Assembly: GCF_003952185.1 (NCBI RefSeq)
Contig: NZ_RXFS01000002.1
Span: 248,001-312,000, forward strand
From: Variovorax sp. 679
Lineage (GTDB): Bacteria; Pseudomonadota; Gammaproteobacteria; Burkholderiales; Burkholderiaceae_C
Direction: 5' to 3'
DNA: 64,000 nt
The first letter of the stretch is position 1, and each line of letters opens with the position of its first letter. Shown here one piece after another: positions 10,920-20,586 of the stretch. The notes beneath the pieces are model-generated. The model made no database searches. It was not told the DNA's origin and saw only the letters and a list, made by a program, of their open reading frames with translations. The translations under genes and the position numbers were made by a program.

Positions 10920-12193
10920 ACGTGAAGGCACCGTCGTCGTTGCCGACGATCGGCATCGACTTCGGCACCTCCAACTCCGCCGTCGCCTGCCGCATCAACG
11001 GCGAAGCCCGCCTTCTGCCTATCGAAGGCGCAGCCACCACCCTGCCCACAGCGATCTTCTTCAACGCAGAAGACCGCAAGACCCACTTCGGGCGCGACGC
11101 CATCGGCCAATACCTCTCGGGCACCGAGGGCCGGCTGATGCGCTCACTGAAGAGCCTGCTCGGCAGCGCGCTGATGCAGGAGAAGACCGCCATCTACGAC
11201 GGCCTCGTGAGCTTCGAGGACATCATCGCGCGCTTCCTGCGCGAACTGGCCATGCGCGCCAGCCGCGAGTTGGGCCAGATGCCCGAGCGCGTGGTGATCG
11301 GGCGCCCGGTGCATTTCGTGGACGACGATCCGAAGCGCGACGAACGCGCGGAAGAAAGCCTGCGCGTCGCGGCGCGCGCCGCGGGCTTTCGCGAGATTGC
11401 GTTCCAGCTCGAACCCATCGCGGCCGCCTTCGACTACGAACAGCGCGTTGCCAAGGAGTCGATCGTGCTCATCGTCGACATCGGCGGCGGCACCTCCGAC
11501 TTCACCGTCGTGCGCGTCGGCCCCGAGCGTGCCGCGCGAGAGGATCGCAGCGACGACGTGCTGGCCACCAGCGGCGTGCACATCGGCGGTACCGACTTCG
11601 ACCAGCGGCTGAATCTCGAGCGCGTGATGCCGCAATTCGGCTTCCGCCACCACGGCCCGCAGGGGCGCGAGGTACCCAGCAAGGTGTTCTTCGAGCTGTC
11701 TTCGTGGCACCTGATCAACTGGCTCTACGCCGCCAAGGCAGTGAGGCAGGCGAAGGAACTGCGCACAAGCTACAGCGACACGCGGCTGCACGACCGGCTG
11801 ATGGCCGTGCTCGAGGAACGGCACGGCCACCGCATCGCGAGCGCGGTGGAAGCGGCCAAGATCGACGTGTCGCTGAGCGACGCGCCGACTGCCATCGACC
11901 TCGACTGCGCCGAACGAGGCCTCGCGGCCTCGCTCACGCCGGACGACATGGCGCAGCAGCTGGCGACCCCGCTGGAGAACGTGATCGCCTGCGCGCACGC
12001 CTGCGTCAAGCGCGCGGGCCTGCGCAGCGGCGACCTCGACGCGATCTACCTTACCGGTGGCTCGTCCGCGCTGCGGCCGTTCCAGCACGCTCTGCGCAAG
12101 AGCTTCGCGGGCGTGAACCTGGTCGAGGGCGACCTGTTTGGCGGCGTGGCCACCGGGCTGGCCTGCGCGGCGCGCACGGAGCGCCGCGCATGA
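10916..12193 (+). CDS. Hsp70-like ATPase, YegD type
   Basis: A 425-residue actin/Hsp70-fold protein that stops after the nucleotide-binding domain and lacks the Hsp70 peptide-binding domain, as in E. coli YegD. Phosphate loop 1 ([11 protein letters not shown], near residue 14), phosphate loop 2 ([13 protein letters not shown]) and the adenosine motif ([11 protein letters not shown]) are all present. Client and role are unknown. The first possible start is a TTG at 10916 inside the lysS stop; a GTG at 10922 is equally plausible. The stop overlaps the next start (ATGA), so lysS, this gene and the protease form one operon. Confidence 0.85.
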   Translation: MNVKAPSSLPTIGIDFGTSNSAVACRINGEARLLPIEGAATTLPTAIFFNAEDRKTHFGRDAIGQYLSGTEGRLMRSLKSLLGSALMQEKTAIYDGLVSFEDIIARFLRELAMRASRELGQMPERVVIGRPVHFVDDDPKRDERAEESLRVAARAAGFREIAFQLEPIAAAFDYEQRVAKESIVLIVDIGGGTSDFTVVRVGPERAAREDRSDDVLATSGVHIGGTDFDQRLNLERVMPQFGFRHHGPQGREVPSKVFFELSSWHLINWLYAAKAVRQAKELRTSYSDTRLHDRLMAVLEERHGHRIASAVEAAKIDVSLSDAPTAIDLDCAERGLAASLTPDDMAQQLATPLENVIACAHACVKRAGLRSGDLDAIYLTGGSSALRPFQHALRKSFAGVNLVEGDLFGGVATGLACAARTERRA

Positions 12194-12711
12194 AATACCT
12201 GGCGGGCTATCCGGCGTCCTTGCTGGACCAGGTCCGCCAGTTGATCGCCGAGGACAAGCTCGCCGCGCTGCTCGACAAGCGCTATCCGGACGGGGTGCAC
12301 AACGTGCAGACCGACCGTGCGCTGTACGAGTACGTGAGCGAGCTCAAGAGCGAGTTCATGCGCAAGGCCGAACCGCTGTCCAAGGTGATGTTCGACAACA
12401 AGCTGCATGTGATCCGCAACGCGCTGGGCACGCACACCACGGTGTCGCGCGTGCAGGGCGGCAAGCTCAAGGCGAAGCGGGAGATACGGGTGGCCAGCCT
12501 GTTCAAGGACGTGCCTCTCGCGTGGCTGCGGATGATTGTTGTGCACGAGTTGGCACATATGAAGGAACGTGAGCACGACAAGGCGTTTTACGCACTGTGC
12601 ATGCACATGGAGCCGGACTACCATCGGCTTGAATTCGATCTGCGGCTCTACCTGACCCACATGGAAACCGGCGGTCAGCCCCTCTGGTCGACGGTCCCGA
12701 AGGCACCGTGA
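12190..12711 (+). CDS. YgjP-like (M48-related) metallopeptidase domain protein
   Basis: 173 residues. The zinc-binding signature VHELAHMKEREHDKAF is followed by MEPDYH, the YgjP/WLM-type arrangement in which two His and a Glu form the active site and a downstream His completes zinc binding. The YgjP family is poorly characterised. The start overlaps the stop of the Hsp70-like gene by four bases, suggesting that protein handling is a shared theme. No membrane segment is visible, so it is probably cytosolic. Confidence 0.82.
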   Translation: MKYLAGYPASLLDQVRQLIAEDKLAALLDKRYPDGVHNVQTDRALYEYVSELKSEFMRKAEPLSKVMFDNKLHVIRNALGTHTTVSRVQGGKLKAKREIRVASLFKDVPLAWLRMIVVHELAHMKEREHDKAFYALCMHMEPDYHRLEFDLRLYLTHMETGGQPLWSTVPKAP

Positions 12712-12748
12712 ACGCCCATCCTGTCTGTCTCCCTTGATCGACCGCCCC

Positions 12749-13435
12749 ATGTCCACGCAGCCCGCTGAAGCCGTCTTCTCGAATATCTTCGCCGCCAACA
12801 CCTGGGGATCGATGGAGAGCGTATCGGGCGCAGGTTCGGAGTTGAGCAACACCGCGCAGATCATTCGCGAACTGCCGGCACTCCTTCGCGAACTGCGCGT
12901 ACAGACGTTTCTCGACCTGCCTTGCGGGGATTTCAACTGGATGCAGCACGTCGATCTCGAAGACATCGACTACTTGGGAGCGGACATCGTCGACGAGCTC
13001 GTGCAACGCAATAACGAGCGCTTCGGCCGCCCCGGCCGGCGCTTCGGCAAGCTCGATCTGCTCACGGGCGGGTTGCCCGAGGTCGACTTGGTACTGTGCC
13101 GAGACTGCCTTTTCCATTTCTCGCACGCGGATGTGTTCCGGGCGCTGCACGCGCTGGTCGACAGCCGCTCCCAATGGTTGCTGACGACCACCTTCACCTA
13201 CCGCACGCTGCCGCGCAACGGAGAGATCGAGACAGGCGGCTGGACGCCCATCAATCTCGAGATGCCCCCGTACAACCTGCCGCCGCCACGCCGCCTGATC
13301 GTCGAAGGCAATGTGACCGAAGCGATCATCTATCCGTCGCTGGAGGGTTCCCCGAGATTTCCGCAGACAGATCGCTGCCTGGGCCTCTGGCTGCTGGACG
13401 ACGTGCGGGAGACACTGGCGCGCATCGGGCGCTGA
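12749..13435 (+). CDS. Class I SAM-dependent methyltransferase
   Basis: 228 residues with a Rossmann-type SAM-binding motif I (FLDLPCGDFNWM, about residue 50), motif II (YLGADIVDE) and a motif IV-like DLVLCRDCLFHF. The substrate is unknown. It sits between the metalloprotease gene and two convergent glycosyltransferase genes, so methylation of a glycan or glycosylated product is a reasonable inference only. I chose the ATG at 12749; a TTG at 12734 would add five residues. Confidence 0.78.
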   Translation: MSTQPAEAVFSNIFAANTWGSMESVSGAGSELSNTAQIIRELPALLRELRVQTFLDLPCGDFNWMQHVDLEDIDYLGADIVDELVQRNNERFGRPGRRFGKLDLLTGGLPEVDLVLCRDCLFHFSHADVFRALHALVDSRSQWLLTTTFTYRTLPRNGEIETGGWTPINLEMPPYNLPPPRRLIVEGNVTEAIIYPSLEGSPRFPQTDRCLGLWLLDDVRETLARIGR

Positions 13436-13458
13436 AAGACCTCACGCCCGAGCGGCCG

Positions 13459-14331
13459 TCAGGTCGATACCGCGGCCTCGACCTCGTCGATGCCTGCAAC
13501 AGCCAGCCAATGGCAATAGCCCCCTGAGGTGCGCCGGTCGATGTCGCCCAGCGCCATGCCGGCGTACTTGCCGGCGCGGAACTGGTGCTTGGACCAGTAC
13601 TGGTCGGTATGCCACGCATGGATGTGCAGTACATCGCTGCCGATCACGCGACTCGCGTAGGGCAAGTGATCGAGCAGGCCAAGGGAACATTGCTGCGGGT
13701 AGGTTCGACGCAGGGCCAGCTCGCCCGCATACATCGTGACCACGTTCTTGCACCAGCCCGGCCACTGCCCCTGAAAGTGGCGAAACTCCTCGTCGAGCAG
13801 CCTGTTGCAATAGTCGAGCTGGGCTTCCACGAAATTGCAGACGAATTCGGATGGGCCGAGCACGGAAGCTCCGACGTTGTGCAGCCCGGAATGAGGAAAG
13901 CCCCACCGTGCACTGCACTCCGAGAGCTTGCGACGCACCTCCTCTTCATAGGCGTACGCGCCGAAACCAAAGCACAGGCCCGTGGGTGTGAAGCTCGTGA
14001 GTGCCGGCGTGACGAAGGTATCGCAGTCGGTCTTCAGCACGGAGTCGTACTTCCTGCACTCCTCGATCACGGCTGGCTCGCACAGGTTGGCCACCGAATT
14101 GATGAAGCCGTAGCCGATCCAGTCGGTGTTGCGCTCCACATAGGGCACGCTCGGGATCACGACGATCCGGTCGTCCTCGGGCAGTGCAGCGACAGCATCC
14201 GGGTGACAGACCGCAATGATCTTCGCGCGTGAAAACAGGTTCGAGAAGATCATGCTTTTGTAGAGCCATGAAAACTCGTCGATGATTTCCTGCTTGTTGT
14301 CGATGTAGACCAGCACGCCCATCGTCGCCAT
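13459..14331 (-). CDS. Putative glycosyltransferase of unassigned family
   Basis: A 290-residue soluble protein. The central YDSVLKTDCDTFVTP supplies a DxD-type metal motif (D102, D104) in the position expected for a GT-A nucleotide-sugar transferase, and downstream GFPHSGLHNVGASVLGP resembles the acceptor-side loop. The N terminus (MGVLVYIDNKQEIIDEF) is strand-like. No signal peptide or membrane helix is seen. A strong GGGAGG stands 8 bp before the ATG. It is downstream of the tandem-domain glycosyltransferase gene on the same strand (gap 23 bp) and convergent with the methyltransferase gene. Confidence 0.65.
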   Translation of the reverse strand: MATMGVLVYIDNKQEIIDEFSWLYKSMIFSNLFSRAKIIAVCHPDAVAALPEDDRIVVIPSVPYVERNTDWIGYGFINSVANLCEPAVIEECRKYDSVLKTDCDTFVTPALTSFTPTGLCFGFGAYAYEEEVRRKLSECSARWGFPHSGLHNVGASVLGPSEFVCNFVEAQLDYCNRLLDEEFRHFQGQWPGWCKNVVTMYAGELALRRTYPQQCSLGLLDHLPYASRVIGSDVLHIHAWHTDQYWSKHQFRAGKYAGMALGDIDRRTSGGYCHWLAVAGIDEVEAAVST

Positions 14332-14354
14332 ATCGATTCCTCCCGTTGGAGACG

Positions 14355-15704
14355 CTACCGGATCCGCTGCGAGCGGACATCCATGGCGGCCATGTAGGCA
14401 GAGCGGTAGGGCTCGCCGAGATTGATGAAGTGCACCAGCAGGGTTTCATTGCCTGCCAGATGCGGAGGCGTGTTGATGCTGAGGTTGTCCAGAATGTGCG
14501 GCTCGGCGACAAGCCCTTCTTCAGTCAGCACCTCGTTCGTGTAGTACTGGTCGCCCTGGCTGCTGTAGACGCCTGACTTGTCGGCCACACCGCCGATGCG
14601 CTCCCAGATGCGATCGAGCAGGCGTGCGTTGGCGGGCGTGTTGCGAAAACCCATGACGCCGGAGTTGAACTGCCAGCCGCCGATGTCCTTGGCGAGCAGA
14701 AGGTCACGGCCTTCCAACAGCGGCTCGATGCGCCTGGCCTGGTTGTAGAAGATGGCGTCCGCGTCCACCCAGATGACCCAAGCGTGGTGGGCCAGATGCT
14801 GGTTGATGAGCCAGCTGCGAATCCACGAGCCGTTGATGTTCGGCCCGATGGATTCAGGAATATCGCGGTACACGTGATAGGCATACCCGTGCCGTTCGCA
14901 ATAGCGGCGCACGTTGTGCTCGGACACGCGAGCATAGGTCTGGATATGCGGCGTATAGAGCGTCAGGAAAGCGATCGGCGCTTCGGGGTTGTAGCTGTCC
15001 ATCGCCGCTTTCGACGGCTCCGGGTAGGCCGGCTGCTGCAGAACCGGGCGCCCCTGCATCAGCGCCTCGTTGACCTGGTCCACCAGCATGCGCTGCAGGT
15101 TCAGGTCGTGCAGCATGTCATCGCTCAACTCGCCGTTCGCCTCGACCGGCAATGGCCCCAGGTTGACCACGAAGATCGGCGCCTGATACCACTGCGCGAT
15201 ACGCCAGGACACATTGACGTAGACCCCCGCCTCCATGGCATTGCAGCCAAGCAACCCGGCAGGCCGCAGGCGCGCGGCCTCGTCGATGTGCTTGGCAGCC
15301 CGGGCGATCACGTACCCCGAATCGACGATCAGCGCATGCAGCATGGCTCGATTGGCCGCGGTGTTGCGCACGACCATCATGTTGGTCATGGCCAAGCCAG
15401 TCCGGCTGCCCACCGGCGGGCCTTCGGCCGCAAGCAGGTCGCGCTCCCGCATGAGGACGTCGACCGCAATGGGATGGAAAACCACCGAATTGCCATCCAG
15501 GAACAGCAGCCAGTCACCCTCAGCCAACTTGCGCAGGTGGCGCAAGATTTCGCTGTACTTCACGCTGTCGCGAAGCGCCGGGTGCAGAACGCGGTCACTC
15601 TCGACCCACTGGTGGGGGTAGCCGTAGAGCCTGCAGTAGTACGCGTGGTTGCGCAGAACCTCTTCTTCATCCCGGCGCTGGAGGAAACTGAGGCACAACG
15701 GCAT
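14355..15704 (-). CDS. Tandem-domain glycosyltransferase (paralogue B)
   Basis: A 449-residue paralogue of the protein encoded at 7903-9243, with the same two-half layout. The C-terminal half has HNVRRYCERHGYAYHVYRD, the metal motif IWVDADAIFY (D314, D316), WQFNSGVMGF and a GDQYYTNE end. The N-terminal half has LRNHAYYCRLYGYPH, a VKYSEIL motif and LLFLDGNSVVFHPI. There the DxD is replaced by DGN (70-72), suggesting that this half has lost metal binding. I chose the ATG at 15704, which starts four bases after the nagZ stop. The donor and acceptor are unknown. Confidence 0.72.
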   Translation of the reverse strand: MPLCLSFLQRRDEEEVLRNHAYYCRLYGYPHQWVESDRVLHPALRDSVKYSEILRHLRKLAEGDWLLFLDGNSVVFHPIAVDVLMRERDLLAAEGPPVGSRTGLAMTNMMVVRNTAANRAMLHALIVDSGYVIARAAKHIDEAARLRPAGLLGCNAMEAGVYVNVSWRIAQWYQAPIFVVNLGPLPVEANGELSDDMLHDLNLQRMLVDQVNEALMQGRPVLQQPAYPEPSKAAMDSYNPEAPIAFLTLYTPHIQTYARVSEHNVRRYCERHGYAYHVYRDIPESIGPNINGSWIRSWLINQHLAHHAWVIWVDADAIFYNQARRIEPLLEGRDLLLAKDIGGWQFNSGVMGFRNTPANARLLDRIWERIGGVADKSGVYSSQGDQYYTNEVLTEEGLVAEPHILDNLSINTPPHLAGNETLLVHFINLGEPYRSAYMAAMDVRSQRIR

Positions 15705-15708
15705 GGCT

Positions 15709-16812
15709 CTACTCCAGCAGGCTGGTCTGAGCCAGCAGGCGCCTGGCACCGCGATAGCCTGCGGAACCCATCAGCCTGTCCCACGAGGGCGCAGGGCCGT
15801 CTGGCAACAACCCCTGCCGCCGCGTTTCGCTGCGCGCATCGGGCTGCCAACGTTGCGTGCGCGCCGCAAACGCGAAGCCGTCGAGCATTTCATCCAAAGG
15901 CGCGCCCCCCCCAACGCTCTGGTTGCACAACAACGCCATGTCGCACCCCGCTTCGAGCGCCGCCAGCGCCGCGTCGGTAAAACTGAGCAGCTCACCGTCG
16001 ATATAGCGCCCCGCCTCCATGCTCAAGTCATCGCTGAACACAGCGCCATCGAAGGCGAAACGCTTCCGCAGGATTTCTCCGAGCCATTTCGAAGAAAAAC
16101 CCGCCGGCCGCTTGTCGACCTTCGGATAGATCACGTGCGCCGGCATCACAGCCGCGAGCGAGCCCGACAGCCAGTCGTACGGCCGCGCATCGTCGGCCAG
16201 GATGACCTTGAGGCCGCGCTTGTCCACCGGAATCTCGACGTGCGAATCGGCTTGCACGAAGCCGTGCCCCGGAAAGTGCTTGCCGCAGTTGCGCATGCCC
16301 ATCTGCAGCATGCCGTGCATCACGCTCTTGGCCAGCAGCGCCACCACGCGTGGGTCGCGATGGAAGCTGCGGTTACCAATCACGCTGCTGCCGCCGTAAT
16401 CGAGGTCGAGCACCGGTGCGAAGCTGAAATCGACGCCGCAGGCGCGCAGCTCGCCAGCAAGCACCTGCCCGACTGCGGTCGCAGCCTGGGTGGCGCGCAT
16501 GGCGTCGCGCATCCACAGCTCGCCAAGCTCGCGCATCGACGGCAGGTGGGTGAAACCATCGGTGCGAAAGCGCTGCACGCGCCCACCCTCGTGGTCGACG
16601 CAGATCAGCAGGTCTGGCCGGATCGCCTTGATTTCGGCGTTGAGCGCGGTCATCTGCGCGCGATCCCGCCAATTGCGGGCGAAGTGGATCACGCCGCCGA
16701 CGAGCGGGTTGGCAAGGCGCCGGCGGTCGGCATCGCCGAGTTCCGTACCCGCGACATCGATGATCAGCGGCGCATGGGAGTGTTCAGGGCGATCGGCAAG
16801 CCCGGCGGTCAT
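15709..16812 (-). CDS. nagZ: Beta-N-acetylhexosaminidase (peptidoglycan recycling)
   Basis: Cytosolic family 3 glycoside hydrolase that removes GlcNAc from anhydro-muropeptides during cell-wall recycling. The diagnostic KHFPGHG loop with the catalytic His and the nucleophile Asp in [10 protein letters not shown] are present, as is the substrate-binding [11 protein letters not shown]. At 367 residues it is slightly longer than the usual ~340. I chose the ATG at 16812, which overlaps the acpS stop (ATGA); upstream in-frame starts would run into acpS. Confidence 0.95.
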   Translation of the reverse strand: MTAGLADRPEHSHAPLIIDVAGTELGDADRRRLANPLVGGVIHFARNWRDRAQMTALNAEIKAIRPDLLICVDHEGGRVQRFRTDGFTHLPSMRELGELWMRDAMRATQAATAVGQVLAGELRACGVDFSFAPVLDLDYGGSSVIGNRSFHRDPRVVALLAKSVMHGMLQMGMRNCGKHFPGHGFVQADSHVEIPVDKRGLKVILADDARPYDWLSGSLAAVMPAHVIYPKVDKRPAGFSSKWLGEILRKRFAFDGAVFSDDLSMEAGRYIDGELLSFTDAALAALEAGCDMALLCNQSVGGGAPLDEMLDGFAFAARTQRWQPDARSETRRQGLLPDGPAPSWDRLMGSAGYRGARRLLAQTSLLE

Positions 16813-17201
16813 ATCTTCTCCACCACCACGAAGCTCGCGGCGTATTCGGTTTCGTCGGTCACGGTGACGTGGGCAGTGAGGCCCTGCGCCTCGAACCAGT
16901 CCTTCAGGCCGCCGTGCAGCACGATGACGGGCTTGCCGCTGCGCAGGTTGGCAATCTCGCACAGGCGCCAGCTCATGGGCATGCGCATGCCCAGCCCGAT
17001 GGCCTTGCTAAAGGCCTCCTTGGCGGAAAAGCGGGTTGCCAGGTAGCTCAGGCCGCGCTTGGGCCAGCGTGCGCTGCGAGCCTGCCAGACCTTGAATTCG
17101 GCGTCGCTCAGCACCTTGCGGGCAAAGCGCTCGCCCTGGCGCTCGAAGGTCGCGGCGATACGACGCAGGTCGCAGATGTCGGTGCCAATGCCGTAGATCA
17201 T
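16809..17201 (-). CDS. acpS: Holo-[acyl-carrier-protein] synthase
   Basis: Transfers phosphopantetheine from CoA to the Ser of apo-ACP, and so supports the fatty-acid cluster at 28.9-34.4 kb. The 130 residues start with [12 protein letters not shown] (magnesium-binding Asp near residue 8). The second metal-binding motif [12 protein letters not shown] is in place. The family's usual length is ~126. The gene is 13 bp downstream of pdxJ and overlaps nagZ. Confidence 0.96.
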   Translation of the reverse strand: MIYGIGTDICDLRRIAATFERQGERFARKVLSDAEFKVWQARSARWPKRGLSYLATRFSAKEAFSKAIGLGMRMPMSWRLCEIANLRSGKPVIVLHGGLKDWFEAQGLTAHVTVTDETEYAASFVVVEKI

Positions 17202-17214
17202 GCGGCGCCAGCGT

Positions 17215-18012
17215 TCATTGTTGCTGCTGCTGCTGTTGCTGCTGCGCCTCGGCGATGCAGCGCAGGTAGTCGCGCGTGGTGGCCGTGTAGCCGAGCTCCA
17301 GCGCATCCGCCACGAAGGCATGGCCGATCGAGACTTCCTGCACGCCGGGCACGGCGCGCAGGAAAGCCGTCAGGTTGTCGCGGCTCAGGTCGTGGCCGGC
17401 ATTGATGCCCAGGCCCGCGGCATGGGCCGCGCGCGCCGTGTCGACATAGCGCTGGAGAACGGCCTGCCCGTTCGGGGTGCCGCGCGATGCGGCATAGCCT
17501 TCGGTGTAGAGCTCGACGCGGTCGGCGCCCACGGCCTTGACCGCAGCCATCATCTCGGGGATCGGGTCCATGAACAGGCTGACGCGCACGCCCAGCGCCT
17601 TGGCTTCGGCGATCAGCGGACGCAGGCGCTCGGCGTCGTCGGGAAAGGTCCAGCCGTGGTCGCTGGTCGACTGGGTCTCGCTGTCGGGCACGAAGGTGGC
17701 CTGGTGCGGCTTCAGCGTACGCACGAAGTCCATCAGGTTCTGGAAGGGATTGCCCTCGATGTTGAACTCGATGCCCGGCCAATCTTTTGCGAGCAGCGCG
17801 GAAAGGTCGCTCACGTCGTGCGCGCGGATGTGACGGGCGTCCGGGCGAGGATGCACGGTGATGCCGTGTGCGCCGGCAGCCAGGCAGGCCTGGGCGGCCT
17901 TCACCACGCTTGGAATGCCCAGATGGCGCGTATTGCGCACCAGGGCGACCTTGTTGAGGTTGACGGACAGCGAGGTGGCGGCGGTGGTGCCGGCTTGGCC
18001 CGGAGTGCTCAT
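17215..18012 (-). CDS. pdxJ: Pyridoxine 5'-phosphate synthase
   Basis: Last ring-closing step of DXP-dependent vitamin B6 synthesis. It is a TIM barrel of 265 residues with the typical [15 protein letters not shown] start, [21 protein letters not shown] and [11 protein letters not shown] motifs. The C terminus ends in nine consecutive glutamines, encoded by a CAG/CAA run at 17218-17244 that is not part of the family's fold. The ATG overlaps the recO stop (ATGA). Confidence 0.96.
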   Translation of the reverse strand: MSTPGQAGTTAATSLSVNLNKVALVRNTRHLGIPSVVKAAQACLAAGAHGITVHPRPDARHIRAHDVSDLSALLAKDWPGIEFNIEGNPFQNLMDFVRTLKPHQATFVPDSETQSTSDHGWTFPDDAERLRPLIAEAKALGVRVSLFMDPIPEMMAAVKAVGADRVELYTEGYAASRGTPNGQAVLQRYVDTARAAHAAGLGINAGHDLSRDNLTAFLRAVPGVQEVSIGHAFVADALELGYTATTRDYLRCIAEAQQQQQQQQQ

Positions 18013-18779
18013 AGTGCTTGCAGGTCTCTCATCATTTGCCGCGTACGCAGCGTGGACACGCCGCAATGGTAGTTGAGCAGCGCGCGCAGCTGGTTTCGCA
18101 GGGCACTGTTGCTGCCGGCGTTCATGGTGGCAATTTCACGCAACGTGGCGGTAAATGGGGCCCTGTCGTCCAGAACGGCCTGCAGGGCCTGCCAGTCGGC
18201 ACCGGTCAGCGCAGCCTCGTCATCGCCGGCCTGGCGCAGGCCCGCCTCGGGAACGAGGCTGTAGCGCTCTTCGCCAGCGAGCGGCTCCAGCGTGAGGGTC
18301 TGGGCATCGAGCGAGGGCAGCAGGCCGACTCCGCGCAGCAGCAGCAGTTCGAAGGCGCGCAGCGCGGCCGCCTGGGTCGCGGCCTGGGCGCCGGCGTGCT
18401 CGCTTGCAAGCACCTGCACGACCCCGGCGTAGGCGTCGAACAGCGCCTCATGGGCATCGTCGCGCGCCAGCAGGCGCAGCAGCAGCTCGTTGACGTAGTA
18501 GCCCGACAGCAGCGCCTCGCCGGTCGGCATGACGTGCCCGCCCATCCATTCAGCGCCCTTGAGCGTGCGGATCTCGGCGTCGCCGCCGTAGTTGAGCTGC
18601 AGGGGCTGCAGCGGCAGCAACACCGGCCGGAAGTTGGAGCTCGGCCGCTTCGCACCCTTGGCCACGAGCGCGATGCGCCCGTGGTGGCGGGTGAAGACTT
18701 CGAGGATCAGGCTCGACTCGCTCCAGTCGTAGCGGTGGAGGACGTAAGCCGGCTCGTGCGAAACGCGGTGGGTGGCCAT
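18009..18779 (-). CDS. recO: DNA repair protein RecO
   Basis: Recombination mediator of the RecFOR pathway that loads RecA on SSB-coated DNA. It is 256 residues: an N-terminal OB fold ([21 protein letters not shown], then [13 protein letters not shown]) followed by a helical domain ([14 protein letters not shown]). I chose the ATG at 18779 just before the OB fold. The gap to era upstream is 130 bp and hairpin-rich, whereas most neighbouring genes of this operon overlap or nearly touch. Confidence 0.93.
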   Translation of the reverse strand: MATHRVSHEPAYVLHRYDWSESSLILEVFTRHHGRIALVAKGAKRPSSNFRPVLLPLQPLQLNYGGDAEIRTLKGAEWMGGHVMPTGEALLSGYYVNELLLRLLARDDAHEALFDAYAGVVQVLASEHAGAQAATQAAALRAFELLLLRGVGLLPSLDAQTLTLEPLAGEERYSLVPEAGLRQAGDDEAALTGADWQALQAVLDDRAPFTATLREIATMNAGSNSALRNQLRALLNYHCGVSTLRTRQMMRDLQAL

Positions 18780-18817
18780 GTCAGAGCGCAATGAGGCATC
18801 GAGGTTTGAGGCCGGCA

Positions 18818-18904
18818 AACGCCGCGGAACCGGCTTTGCCAAGCCGCAGGCGTTGCCCCCAAGCAAGAGGGTTGGCGGCTACGCGAAGCGAGCGAGCCTG
18901 GGGG
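18818..18904. repeat. Pair of hairpins in the era-recO gap (REP-like)
   Basis: Two palindromic units lie side by side between era and recO. One has arms AACGCC / GGCGTT outside a perfect CGGCTT-TGCC-AAGCCG stem (18818-18854). The other has CCCCCA / TGGGGG outer arms with inner GGCT / AGCC and CGC-GAA-GCG (18856-18904). No open frame explains the sequence. It looks like a REP-type intergenic element or an RNA processing/stabilising site. Confidence 0.5.
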
Positions 18905-18909
18905 TTTGC

Positions 18910-19875
18910 TTATTCATAGCCGAACGAGCGCACGCGGGCTTCGTCGTCGGCCCAGCCCGAACGCACCTTCACCCACAGCTCGAGGAACACCTTGGCGTCG
19001 GCCAGTTTCTCGAGCTCGACGCGGGTTTCCATGCCGATGCGCTTGATGCGCTCGCCCTTGTCGCCGATCACCATGGCCTTGTGGCCGTCGCGCTCGACCA
19101 CGATGGTGGCGGCGATGCGCAGCAGGCGCTTCTGGCCCTTCTTCTGGGGCGGTTCCTCGTCGAACTTGTCGATGACGACGGTCGAGGTGTAGGGCAGCTC
19201 GTCGCCGGTAAGGCGGAACAGTTTCTCGCGCACCAGCTCGCCAGCGAGGAACTTCTCGCTGCGGTCGGTCAGTTCGTCCTCGTCGTAGAACCAGGGCTGT
19301 TCGGGCAGGTACTTCTCGCAGATGCCGAACAGGCGCTCGACGTCCTTCGGGTTCTTGGCGGACATCGGCACGAACTCGGCGAACTCGTGCTTCTCCTGCA
19401 TGCTCTTGAGCCAGGGCGCGATGTCGCCGCGGCGGTGCACGTTGTCGAGCTTGTTGGCCAGCAGCACGGTCGGGATGCCCTTGCCGAGCAGCTTGAGCAC
19501 GCGCTCGTCGGCCTGGGTGAAGCTGCCCGCCTCGACCACGAACAGGATCAGGTCCACGTCGCCGACCGCGCCCTGCACGGTCTTGTTGAGCGACTTGTTC
19601 AGCGCGTTGGCGTGCAGGGTCTGGAAGCCCGGCGTGTCGACGAACACGAACTGCGTGGCGCCCAGCGTGCGCATGCCGGTGATGCGGTGGCGCGTGGTCT
19701 GCGCCTTGCGCGAGGTGATGCTGATCTTCTGGCCGACCAGCGCATTGAGCAGCGTCGACTTGCCCACGTTGGGCTTGCCGACGATGGCGATGAGGCCGCA
19801 GTGCTGGGGACCAGCGGCACCCTCGCCGCTGGCGGCGTCTTCGGGTTCCGCTACGGGATTGATAGCATCGTTCAT
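18910..19875 (-). CDS. era: GTPase Era
   Basis: Essential GTPase that binds the 3' end of 16S rRNA during 30S maturation. The 321-residue protein has G1 ([12 protein letters not shown], near residue 33), the DTPGFQ G3 motif, NKLD G4 and a C-terminal KH domain ([23 protein letters not shown]). It has a short acidic N-terminal extension. The gene starts 7 bp after the rnc stop; rnc-era coupling is conserved in bacteria. Confidence 0.97.
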   Translation of the reverse strand: MNDAINPVAEPEDAASGEGAAGPQHCGLIAIVGKPNVGKSTLLNALVGQKISITSRKAQTTRHRITGMRTLGATQFVFVDTPGFQTLHANALNKSLNKTVQGAVGDVDLILFVVEAGSFTQADERVLKLLGKGIPTVLLANKLDNVHRRGDIAPWLKSMQEKHEFAEFVPMSAKNPKDVERLFGICEKYLPEQPWFYDEDELTDRSEKFLAGELVREKLFRLTGDELPYTSTVVIDKFDEEPPQKKGQKRLLRIAATIVVERDGHKAMVIGDKGERIKRIGMETRVELEKLADAKVFLELWVKVRSGWADDEARVRSFGYE

Positions 19876-19882
19876 TGTGATT

Positions 19883-20569
19883 TCACGCGGCGCCGCGTGC
19901 CTTGAGCCGGATCAACATGGCAGCGGCCGCCGCCTGCTCGCCGGCGCGGCGCGAGCCGCCGATGCCGCGTTCGCGAAAGCCCAGCTCGGGCACTTCGCAC
20001 TCGACATCGAAAGTCTGCTTGTGTGCCGCGCCCAATGTGGCGGCCACGCGGTACACCGGCAGCTTCATTTTGTGACCCTGCAGCCATTCCTGCAATTCGG
20101 TCTTGGGATCCTTGGCCGCAGCCTCCATGCGCGGGTTGATCTCCACCGACTCGTAGAGCCGGTGCACCAGCGCCTGGGCGGCGGCAAAGCCGGCATCGAG
20201 ATACACCGCGCCGATCAGCGCCTCGAGCGCGTCCGCCAGGATCGACGGCCGGTTCGGGCCGCCCGAGCGGGCCTCGCCCTCACCGAGCCGCAGCAGCGGC
20301 GACAGCGCCAGCCCCACCGCCAGGCGATGCAGGGTGTCCTGCTTGACGAGATTGGCCCGCACGCGCGACAGGTCGCCTTCGGGCAGGGCCGACAGGCGCA
20401 TGTAGAGCAGGTGCGAGACCGCCAGGTTCAGCACCGAGTCGCCAAGGAATTCGAGGCGCTCGTTGTGGTCGGCCGAGAAGCTGCGGTGCGTGAGCGCGAG
20501 CTGCAGCAGCCGCGGGTCGGAGAAGGTGTGCTGCAGGCGTGCCTGCAACGCGGCGAGGCTGCCGTCCAC
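19883..20569 (-). CDS. rnc: Ribonuclease III
   Basis: Double-strand-specific endonuclease for rRNA processing and mRNA decay. The catalytic signature [15 protein letters not shown] is near residue 38. The second acidic cluster ([16 protein letters not shown]) and the C-terminal dsRNA-binding domain ([12 protein letters not shown]) are intact. No ATG is available. A GTG at 20569 gives 228 residues, the expected length, but has no obvious Shine-Dalgarno. A CTG overlapping the upstream stop is an alternative, so the start is uncertain. Confidence 0.93.
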   Translation of the reverse strand: MDGSLAALQARLQHTFSDPRLLQLALTHRSFSADHNERLEFLGDSVLNLAVSHLLYMRLSALPEGDLSRVRANLVKQDTLHRLAVGLALSPLLRLGEGEARSGGPNRPSILADALEALIGAVYLDAGFAAAQALVHRLYESVEINPRMEAAAKDPKTELQEWLQGHKMKLPVYRVAATLGAAHKQTFDVECEVPELGFRERGIGGSRRAGEQAAAAAMLIRLKARGAA

Positions 20570-20586
20570 CTTTTTGGGAGCCGTGT

